NCBI RefSeq assembly: GCF_000022085.1
Contig: NC_011894.1
Coordinates: forward strand, 5,478,001-5,542,000
DNA: 64,000 nucleotides
Direction: 5' to 3'
Source: Methylobacterium nodulans ORS 2060
Lineage (GTDB): Bacteria > Pseudomonadota > Alphaproteobacteria > Rhizobiales > Beijerinckiaceae
Numbering within the stretch: position 1 is the first letter of the stretch; the number at the start of each line of letters is the position of its first letter. The notes beneath the pieces were generated by a model. The model was given only the letters and a program-made list of their open reading frames with translations, was not told the origin of the DNA and ran no database searches. This document shows, one piece after another, positions 16,368 through 22,722 of the stretch. Both the position numbers and the translations under genes were made by a program.

Positions 16368-16646
16368 TCAGTCTGGCCGAAATGCAACAAGAGGAAGACC
16401 GTCGAAGTCGATCGGCTCGCGCCGGCTCCTGCCGCAGGTGTCGAAAGCGTAGCCGGCGTCGCTCGGGGTGCTCCAAGCGATAGCGCCACTGCCTTCGCCG
16501 ATCGCTGAGCGGACTTCATCCCATATCCGCTCGCGGGTGCGACGGGAGTAGACACCAACGTAGACGCCAGCGCGTATCTCCACGAGCCAGACAGCGAGGC
16601 GTCCACGCAAGCGCGGCGGCGCATTCTCGACGACTACGACCATCAT
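16368..16646 (-). CDS. cas2: Cas2e, CRISPR adaptation protein
   Basis: 92 aa from the ATG at 16646. The start MMVVVVENAPPRLRGRLAVW continues with a LVEIRAGVYVG stretch, nearly diagnostic of the I-E Cas2 (CasF/Cas2e) family. It ends in the extended C-terminal tail typical of this subtype (DFDGLPLVAFRPD). Cas2e dimerises between two Cas1 dimers to form the spacer-integration complex and is structural rather than catalytic in that role. A longer frame starting at 16697 would overlap cas1 by 38 bp. I prefer 16646 because it matches the family N terminus and leaves a 13-bp gap. It is the last gene of the cas operon, next to the leader. Confidence 0.96.
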   Translation of the reverse strand: MMVVVVENAPPRLRGRLAVWLVEIRAGVYVGVYSRRTRERIWDEVRSAIGEGSGAIAWSTPSDAGYAFDTCGRSRREPIDFDGLPLVAFRPD

Positions 16647-16659
16647 AAGGCCCAGCTCC

Positions 16660-17604
16660 TCATCCGCGGTGGCCCGGGTCGCCTGAGGATGGTTCATCGA
16701 AGGCCGGCTCTTGGGCGTCAGTGGGCGCGTCGGGCGGCGGCAGGCCGCCGGCGGCTAGCACGTCTTCAATCGCCGGAATGATCCGCTCCAGGAGACTCGT
16801 GCGCCGGAAGATGTCACGGCATTCGTGCCGCACTACCCTTTCCGTTGGCCCAGACAGCGCACCTCTCGCAGCGCGCCCCGCCACCCGAAAGGCCGCCGGC
16901 ACTACGGTCTCGAACTTGAATAAGTCCGCTACATCATACACGAAGGAGCGTGGCCGTCCGGTATGCAGGAAGCCGATGGCTGGCGCATAGCCGGCTGCTA
17001 GCACGGCGGCCTCAGCCAGGCCGTGCAGGCAGGCCGTAGCGGCCGAGAGGCAGCGGTTCGGTACATCGGAGGCGTCCCAATCTCCCTGATCGTAGGCGCG
17101 CCGGTTCCACACGACCCCGTTCTGTTGGGCGTACAACTGGTAGAGGCGACGCACGCGGGCGCCCTCAATTCCCCGGAGCTGGTCGATGGAGCGGCGTTCG
17201 GGCGCGGCCTCGCCAAAGCGCAGCTCAAACATTCGGCGCACCACCTTGAGCCGGGCCGACTCATCAAGGGCGAGGCGGGCCTGCCACAGCAGCCGGTCCG
17301 CACGGGCGCCTCCCGGCTGACCAGCCGCGTAGAGGCGCACTCCCGCCTCCCCAACCCAGACCAGCAACGTGCCTGCTCGGGCGGCGAGCGCCACGGCGGC
17401 ATGGCTCACCCGGGTACCGGGTTCCAGCATGAGGCAGACGAGGCCGCCGATCGGGATCTGCACCCGCACCCCGTTCTCGTCCACCAACACGAAGGTACCG
17501 TCGAGCACGTCGAGCTGTCCCTTCTCGACGAATAGCAAGGAAGCTCGATCCTTGATCGGGATAGGTTTGGGCGGTGGCAGCCCGGGCAGACTTGCACCGC
17601 TCAT
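16660..17604 (-). CDS. cas1: Cas1e, CRISPR integrase
   Basis: 314 aa from ATG 17604, whose ATGA overlaps the cas6e stop. Cas1 with Cas2 captures prespacers and inserts them at the leader end. The three metal ligands can be placed: Glu in GIEGARVRRLYQLYA, His in GFLHTGRPRSF, and Asp in FVYDVADLFK. The N-terminal beta domain (LLFVEKGQLDVLDGTFVLVD) and the RISHAA-like segment (TRVSHAAVALAARAGTLLVW) are intact. The C terminus has a Pro/Asp-rich tail of ~25 residues beyond the family core. Its position between cas6e and cas2 is the canonical I-E order. Confidence 0.97.
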   Translation of the reverse strand: MSGASLPGLPPPKPIPIKDRASLLFVEKGQLDVLDGTFVLVDENGVRVQIPIGGLVCLMLEPGTRVSHAAVALAARAGTLLVWVGEAGVRLYAAGQPGGARADRLLWQARLALDESARLKVVRRMFELRFGEAAPERRSIDQLRGIEGARVRRLYQLYAQQNGVVWNRRAYDQGDWDASDVPNRCLSAATACLHGLAEAAVLAAGYAPAIGFLHTGRPRSFVYDVADLFKFETVVPAAFRVAGRAARGALSGPTERVVRHECRDIFRRTSLLERIIPAIEDVLAAGGLPPPDAPTDAQEPAFDEPSSGDPGHRG

Positions 17605-18332
17605 CCCCGGTTGGGCCGGATCAACATCAGGCCGCACCCAAATGCTTTGGCGCGGCCGAACCCCTCAGCGAGGGCGGCCAGAAACAGGGAGGGGTCTTCG
17701 ACGCGCAGCACGCCTTCGAAATCGAGGCTTGAGAACCGCACCGGCGCGGCACCCTCGCGGGGCAAGACGTTCCAGCGTTCCCCGTCCACACTGAGGCAGG
17801 GCTGGCGCGTCCCGCTCGGCGCCTCGGCATCGCAAAGAGTGAAGCCGGCCCGCGCGCCTTGTCGTGCGAGCCAGCCTGCTCCGACCTCCTGAAGGACCGA
17901 GTGACGGCGCTCCGCTCGCACCTCCGGCGGCAGGTCGCGCAGCGCGCGGGCAACCGGATCAATGCGCTTGCCGCGGCGGCCGACGGCGGTGGGCGTGTCG
18001 CTCGCCGCGGGGCTGGCACGTAGCCGAAAGCCGAGACGTTGGCCCGGCGCGAGGACGGGAGCAAACGGCTTGGTCTCGATCTCGAAGAGGCCGCGGGTGT
18101 CCTGTGGTCTGCGCCGCGACAGGATGAGGAAGGTGGCACGCTGCCAGGTGCCGCCCGCGTCTTCGCACCAGAGGAAGTCGCGGGCGCGGTCCGGACTGTC
18201 GGCAAACAGCGACCAGAGCAGGCGGTGGCCGGCGGCCACGCGGGCCCCCTCCGTCTTGGGTAGAAGGAGGTGAGCGAGCGCGGCGACATCGGGGTCGCGA
18301 CGCAAGCGAAGTCGGCTCAGATGCAGGTTCAC
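17601..18332 (-). CDS. cas6e: Cas6e, pre-crRNA endoribonuclease
   Basis: 243 aa. Cas6e cleaves the repeat hairpin of the array transcript and stays bound to the crRNA 3' end as part of Cascade. The N terminus (MNLHLSRLRLRRD) and the AAGHRLLWSLFADSPDRARD region fit CasE, with His36 in the position of the catalytic His of the E. coli enzyme. The glycine-rich C terminus (FGCGLMLIRPNRG) is the family G-rich loop. The start overlaps the end of cas5e by 4 bases and the stop overlaps the cas1 start by 4, so all three are translationally coupled. Confidence 0.96.
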   Translation of the reverse strand: MNLHLSRLRLRRDPDVAALAHLLLPKTEGARVAAGHRLLWSLFADSPDRARDFLWCEDAGGTWQRATFLILSRRRPQDTRGLFEIETKPFAPVLAPGQRLGFRLRASPAASDTPTAVGRRGKRIDPVARALRDLPPEVRAERRHSVLQEVGAGWLARQGARAGFTLCDAEAPSGTRQPCLSVDGERWNVLPREGAAPVRFSSLDFEGVLRVEDPSLFLAALAEGFGRAKAFGCGLMLIRPNRG

Positions 18333-19150
18333 GAGGCGCTCTCCGAACCATTCCGCCGCGGAACCGCCACTGCCTCTTCACGCAGGGCGAACTGCCAACG
18401 CCCGCGGCTTGCAACCCGATCGCGCCGCCGCTCGATCCGCAGCACCTCGTACTCCGGGCTCAGCATGTCGGCGCAGGTGCCGCGGCCAGCGAGGTCGACA
18501 TCCGCGTAGAGGGGCCAAGCGGCCGGCCGGTCAGGATCTGGATCATAGGCCCGGCGCAGGACATCGAGCACCGTCGCGGTCGGTTCCGGATCTAGAGCGT
18601 CGTGCGTCACGAAGGTCTCGTCGAGGGCAGCGAGCAGGCTCCCAACCCGGGTGACCCCCTCGGCCCAGAGCGGCCGGAGCGGCAGCCCAAGCGGGCAGGA
18701 CTTGCGGCCGAGATACGGCGCGAAGGTCGGGCGCCGCAGCGCTGTGGCCAGCGCTTCCGGGGTGGGGCCCTCGTCGACATGGATCAGCACCACATCCACG
18801 ATTGGATCCGCCCGGTAGGCGCGCCGCGAGACCAGCGTGTTCAGGCCTGCCACGGCCAGGGCCTCGCGCCGCGTCGCCCAGCGGGCCTTGCGATCCACCG
18901 GCGGAGCTTGGACGGTATGATAGTCCTCCACCAGGCAGCCGGGCGTGCGCAGCCGCAGGGCCAAGCGGTAGCCCCGATCGAGGGCGGCATGACCGGCTTC
19001 GTCGGCGCGGTCGATCCCGAGGGCGCCCGCCACGAGGCCGAGGACCGCCGAGCGGGCTGGCCGGTCAAAGCTGCCACGCTCCTCACCCACCGCAACGTCG
19101 CCCATGCCGGCGAAGGGGGCATAGAGCGTGAAGACGAGGCCCGCAGGCAT
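18329..19150 (-). CDS. cas5e: Cas5e, Cascade subunit
   Basis: 273 aa. Cas5e (CasD) caps the 5' handle of the crRNA in Cascade and contacts Cas8e. The N-terminal strand (MPAGLVFTLYAPFAGMGDVA), the RSAVLGLVAGALGIDR helix and the DYHTVQAPP segment match the family. RRAYRADPIVDVVLIH corresponds to the conserved REYLxDAxFxV stretch of CasD. The C-terminal ~35 residues are basic. The start shares a base with the cas7e stop region and the end overlaps cas6e by 4 bases. Confidence 0.95.
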   Translation of the reverse strand: MPAGLVFTLYAPFAGMGDVAVGEERGSFDRPARSAVLGLVAGALGIDRADEAGHAALDRGYRLALRLRTPGCLVEDYHTVQAPPVDRKARWATRREALAVAGLNTLVSRRAYRADPIVDVVLIHVDEGPTPEALATALRRPTFAPYLGRKSCPLGLPLRPLWAEGVTRVGSLLAALDETFVTHDALDPEPTATVLDVLRRAYDPDPDRPAAWPLYADVDLAGRGTCADMLSPEYEVLRIERRRDRVASRGRWQFALREEAVAVPRRNGSESAS

Positions 19151-20190
19151 TAGCGGACCGCAAGCGCGATCAAGTCGGCGAGGCTGCCCTCACCGGCCGG
19201 CACGTTCATGATCGCGGTTTCCGCCTCGTCGCCGTAGGCCCGGGCGAAACTCTCGCGCAAGCTCAGCAGGCGAGCGATCGAGGTCTCCAGCACGTCCTCG
19301 CCTCCGACCGGCTTGAGGAAGGCGGCCGCCAAGGTCCGGGGCATCTCGCTGCCGCGCTCAAGCAGACCGAAGCTTGCCCGCGCACGGCTCGCGAAGCTGG
19401 CCTGTTTGCCGCGGGGCGCCACCGTGGTGACGGCTCGCACGACGGCGGAGAGGCCGGCCCGGGCCAAATCCTCATCGCCGGCGAGGTTGCGCACCAGGAG
19501 GTCGCGGTCGATGCAGACGTAGAGGTAGAACAGGCCCGAGCCGAACCCGGCCTCGCCGACAAAGCCGGCGCCCGCATCCTCCTGCGGGCCTTTGAGGTCA
19601 TCCACGGCGGTATAGTAGTCGTCCTCGACAGGGGCCCGATGGGTCGTGAAGGCATGAGCCACTTGTACGGCTGCCTCTCGGTTGAATTCCGGGCTGTCGG
19701 CCAGCATGCGCCCGAACATCGCGACATCGACGGCACCGTCCGCACGGCGCAGGAGCGGCGCCTTATCGACATCGACCGTCTCGCCAGCAGCCAGCCGCTC
19801 GGCCAACGCGAAGGCGGCCTTGCGCTCATCCGCCGAGATGAAGGCGAGCTGCTCGATGTGGGTCGGCTTCTTATCCCCTTCACTCTTGAGCTTGCCGAAG
19901 CGCTCGGCAACGGCGCGGGCTGCTGTGCGGGCGGTGGCTGGGTCAGCGCCGCGGTCGATGAGGTGCCCCTCGATTGTCTCGCCGAGGCGCTGCGTGCGCT
20001 GGCCGAGGTGGCCGGCGAGCGCCTCCGCAAAAGCGTCTGATGAGCGCCAGGCTCGCTTGAGAGCTTGGGAGGAAACCCGCAGCCGGTCGACGTTACCAAC
20101 CCTAGCGGTTTTCGGCCGGCCGGTGTCGTCGCGATTGAGGTTCGCCGGCGGGTAAGCGGTCAGCACGTGAAGCTGGAAGAATGTCGTCAT
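19150..20190 (-). CDS. cas7e: Cas7e, Cascade backbone subunit
   Basis: 346 aa. Cas7e (CasC/Cse4) forms the helical backbone of six copies that holds the crRNA. The N terminus FQLHVLTAYPPANLNRDDTG, followed by RVSSQALKRAWRSS, is a signature of the family. AFTTHRAPVEDDYYTAVDDL and AGFVGEAGFGSGLFYLYVCI are further conserved blocks. Its length is normal. The start lies 1-2 bases after the cas11e stop. All Cascade genes from cas8e to cas6e are present and intact, so the effector should be functional. Confidence 0.97.
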   Translation of the reverse strand: MTTFFQLHVLTAYPPANLNRDDTGRPKTARVGNVDRLRVSSQALKRAWRSSDAFAEALAGHLGQRTQRLGETIEGHLIDRGADPATARTAARAVAERFGKLKSEGDKKPTHIEQLAFISADERKAAFALAERLAAGETVDVDKAPLLRRADGAVDVAMFGRMLADSPEFNREAAVQVAHAFTTHRAPVEDDYYTAVDDLKGPQEDAGAGFVGEAGFGSGLFYLYVCIDRDLLVRNLAGDEDLARAGLSAVVRAVTTVAPRGKQASFASRARASFGLLERGSEMPRTLAAAFLKPVGGEDVLETSIARLLSLRESFARAYGDEAETAIMNVPAGEGSLADLIALAVR

Positions 20191-20191
20191 T

Positions 20192-20809
20192 TCAGGAGCA
20201 CCCGTCAGGCAGAGGCGCGGGGGAGCCGGGCGGATCGCCGGCGGCGGCGTGGTACTCGTAGGCGAAGCGGCTACGGATGCGGGGGCCTCGCTCCTCGTCG
20301 GCCCAGCCGAGGATCAGGAGGGCAAGGGCCCCAACGTCGAGCGGGCGATCTGCCAGGGCGACCAAGCGGCGCATCTGACGCAGAAGATCATCGGGCTCCC
20401 GGGCCTGGAGGAGGCGCTTGAGGCGCAGGGGCGAAAGACAGGCGGTCTCATAATCGTGGTCGGCCAGGCTCGCACGGCCGACGACCCGGGCAGGTTTGGC
20501 CGCAGGATCATGGGCGCGAACATGGGCGAGTACCGCGGCCGTCACTGCGACCGGCACGAGGGTTTCGGCAGCCCGCGCTCGGCCGTAGCCCAGGGCGCGA
20601 TGGAGCGAGAACACCACCGCCTCATCGAGAATGTCGAGCACGCTGGATGCCCGGCGCAGGCGTGCCAGAGCGGCCCGATCAGCGTTGGGATTGGCGGTGC
20701 CATCCGACCGCAGCGGCTGGAGGTTTTGCCACCAGCGCCGCACGGCCCGGCGGCGATCATGGTCTGCCGCCGACGGCCCGGCGGGACCGGAAGACGTCTC
20801 GTCGCTCAT
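20192..20809 (-). CDS. cas11e: Cas11e (Cse2), Cascade small subunit
   Basis: 205 aa, all-helical as expected for Cse2/CasB, which forms the belly dimer of Cascade and stabilises the R-loop. Recognisable blocks are RRAVRRWWQNLQPL at the N terminus, DRAALARLRRASS, and SPLRLKRLLQAREPDDLLRQ with MRRLVALA in the second half. The N-terminal ~20 residues are a disordered Ser/Pro/Ala stretch. ATGA overlap with the cas8e stop couples the two genes. Confidence 0.93.
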   Translation of the reverse strand: MSDETSSGPAGPSAADHDRRRAVRRWWQNLQPLRSDGTANPNADRAALARLRRASSVLDILDEAVVFSLHRALGYGRARAAETLVPVAVTAAVLAHVRAHDPAAKPARVVGRASLADHDYETACLSPLRLKRLLQAREPDDLLRQMRRLVALADRPLDVGALALLILGWADEERGPRIRSRFAYEYHAAAGDPPGSPAPLPDGCS

Positions 20810-22488
20810 GCGCGCTCCTTGCGCTTGTTGGACGGCTTCGGCGGCTCGAACCCCAAAGCCTCGAAGAAGCTGGCGCCAGACTTGCCGTAGCCGTGAAGGG
20901 CAAGGTGAAGATTGCTGCGGGCCTCGATCCGAGCCTGCCCGGCCCGCAGGTCGAGGGCGTCGAGGTCGTCGAGTGGGACGAGGTCGTCAAAGAGGTCGAT
21001 CGCCGCCCGGCGCAGGCTCTCGCGCCAAGCCTCGCGTGCCGCAGTCGTGACGACCAGGGCGTCGGCGTTCGGATCGGCTAAGTCTTCCGAAAGAGCCGCG
21101 AGGGCCTCGCCGAAAGCGGCTTCCGTGCGCTCCCAGAACCGGGCGCGAGCCAGATCGATTGCCCCGCCCCCCTTTGGAGCGTTCTGGAAGCCATCGCCGG
21201 CCGTGGCCTTGACGAACAGGGCCGCGCGCACCCCGGTGCGCAGCAGTCCCTCAGCCGCGTACGCTCCCTTGATCATGTCGCTCACAGCACCGTTGAGGTC
21301 ACTGAACCGGCCGGGGGGCGGCAGGTGGAGCGGCATCTCGCTCTCGATGAAGGCGCGGGCCTTCATGTTGTCCATGTCGTAGCCGGTCGCGAGGAGACGA
21401 GCTTGCGCCGCGGTGGGCCCGCCGACGCCTTCGAGGCGGGAGAGCCCCAGAGTGACAGCGTCAGCCGGTCTCCTCAGAGGCGAGGCGGCCTGATCGCTCA
21501 CCACCAGTCCGACCCAATGCCGGTACCCGACACGGCCGGGCTGACCGTGCACCGGCAGAAAAGGCTCATCGGCCTTGCCCCGGTAGTGCGGCGAGAGTGG
21601 GTGAGTGAAGCCAACGTAACTCGTGCCATGAGGCCGGGTGCGGTAGGCCCGGACCACCACTGGGTCGATGCGGCCAGTGAGATCGCAGGGGTGGCCCTCG
21701 GTGTTCGCTTCGAAGACGAGCCGGACGCGGCGCGGCATGCCCCAGAAGGCCTGAAGCGGATCGACGTCGGAGGGCGTCGTCACCCGCTTCTGCTCGGAGG
21801 TGCGAGTGGGCGCGAGCCAGGGAAAAACGCGCTTGAGCGAGCTTGCCTCACACGCCGGTGTCGCGAGCCAGAGGGTTTGCCATAGTGGGACCGGCCGGGC
21901 CGGGTCGCCGCCGCGGGGCGGGCCTGGAAGGAGTAGCGTGGTGAGGGGCCCACCGCCGCGGACTGACACGCGGTGGCCGGCACCGCCGGACGGGGCGTAG
22001 GTCTGGAGCGTGTGGAGCGCGATGGCGGCGCCTGCCCGCGACAGGGTCTCGACCCGGCCCCGGCGCACGAAGTGGTCGAGGTTGCGCTTGATCGTGTTGG
22101 CGCCGGGCGCCTCGATCAGAAGCTGACCGACCGGAACGGTCTCGCCCGCAATGTCCTCGAGGTCCTGCCCGAAGCGCGGCCCCTCGCCGTCCAGGATGAA
22201 GGCGGGTGCGAGCGGAGCGAAGGCAGCGTCGAGCACCTCGGGTGCGGGTGGGTGGCGCAGATGCTCCCTCCAGGCGCCTGGACCGGCCCAACTGCCGCAG
22301 GCCGTGCCGAAGAGGGCGATCCAGTACTCCCGGGTCGCCGCGTCGAGGTCGGGCCGGCCCCAGGCCGGAGCGACGACGGGATTGGCCGCGATGTCCGCGG
22401 TGATTTCAGCCGGGCGAATGCAGGCGTGGGTGCCGTCGGCGCGCAGGACGGGGATCCACGGCTCGGTGAGCAGTGAGAAGGGGCGCAT
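20806..22488 (-). CDS. cas8e: Cas8e (Cse1), Cascade large subunit
   Basis: 560 aa when started at the ATG at 22488, where the product begins MRPFSLLTEPWIPVLRADGT, matching the family N terminus. The frame is open to 22563, but those 25 residues look unrelated. Cas8e recognises the PAM and recruits Cas3. Recognisable blocks are FGTACGSWAGPG and DGEGPRFGQDLEDI, then NTIKRNLDHFVRRG, and LARARFWERTEAAFGEAL of the C-terminal helical bundle. It is the first gene of the seven-gene unit to cas2. The 234 bp upstream hold the orphan repeat and a 7-bp inverted repeat that could regulate it. Confidence 0.95.
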   Translation of the reverse strand: MRPFSLLTEPWIPVLRADGTHACIRPAEITADIAANPVVAPAWGRPDLDAATREYWIALFGTACGSWAGPGAWREHLRHPPAPEVLDAAFAPLAPAFILDGEGPRFGQDLEDIAGETVPVGQLLIEAPGANTIKRNLDHFVRRGRVETLSRAGAAIALHTLQTYAPSGGAGHRVSVRGGGPLTTLLLPGPPRGGDPARPVPLWQTLWLATPACEASSLKRVFPWLAPTRTSEQKRVTTPSDVDPLQAFWGMPRRVRLVFEANTEGHPCDLTGRIDPVVVRAYRTRPHGTSYVGFTHPLSPHYRGKADEPFLPVHGQPGRVGYRHWVGLVVSDQAASPLRRPADAVTLGLSRLEGVGGPTAAQARLLATGYDMDNMKARAFIESEMPLHLPPPGRFSDLNGAVSDMIKGAYAAEGLLRTGVRAALFVKATAGDGFQNAPKGGGAIDLARARFWERTEAAFGEALAALSEDLADPNADALVVTTAAREAWRESLRRAAIDLFDDLVPLDDLDALDLRAGQARIEARSNLHLALHGYGKSGASFFEALGFEPPKPSNKRKERA

Positions 22489-22722
22489 TTCGGTAGCCCT
22501 GCGGAACGGGGGAGTCGTCTCCGCTCTGGGGGCATTGCTTGCACAATAGGGGCTACCGTGCAAGTGGTCCGCGGGTTCCGTCCCACTCCTTTTTCGCGCC
22601 CCCGCAGGCGCATCCGCATCGCTGCATCAGCATCCCCGCCTCCGCGGGGAACCTGAGGTTCGATGTGTCCTCGGGTTCCGTCACACACCGGTTCATGCTC
22701 GCTTCCGCGAGCCCGGCCGAGC
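22489..22722 (-). promoter_or_regulatory. cas3-cas8e intergenic region with orphan repeat and paired repeats
   Basis: On the minus strand, downstream of the cas3 stop, the order is: a 20-bp direct repeat (22686-22667, GTGTGACGGAACCCGAGGAC), an orphan I-E-like repeat (22654-22626), a GC-rich spacer-like stretch with a hairpin, an A-run, the second copy of the 20-bp repeat (22586-22567, 18 of 20 identical, exactly 100 bp away), and an inverted repeat CTTGCAC-N13-GTGCAAG (22564-22538) about 50 bp before the cas8e ATG. It must contain the promoter of the Cascade operon unless that is read through from cas3. I cannot place -35/-10 boxes with confidence. Confidence 0.55.
22626..22654 (-). ncRNA. 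Orphan I-E-like CRISPR repeat, candidate crRNA-like regulator
   Basis: Aligned without gaps, 21 of 29 positions agree with the array repeat, including the whole hairpin except its loop (CCCCGCGGAGGCGGGGATG on the minus strand). The array repeat has T where this one has G in the loop, and the 5' end reads AGGTT like the E. coli-type repeat. No second true repeat follows. 32 nt later there is only a weaker GC hairpin (GCGCC/GGCGC). Position between cas genes is where CreTA and CreR elements have been described in type I loci. Confidence 0.45.

Noticed and set aside
22558..22701. 47-codon minus-strand frame starting MNRCVTEPEDTSNLRF in the cas3-cas8e gap
   Set aside because: It runs through the orphan repeat and its composition is that of translated CRISPR repeat. 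There is no ribosome binding site and no homologue that I recognise.
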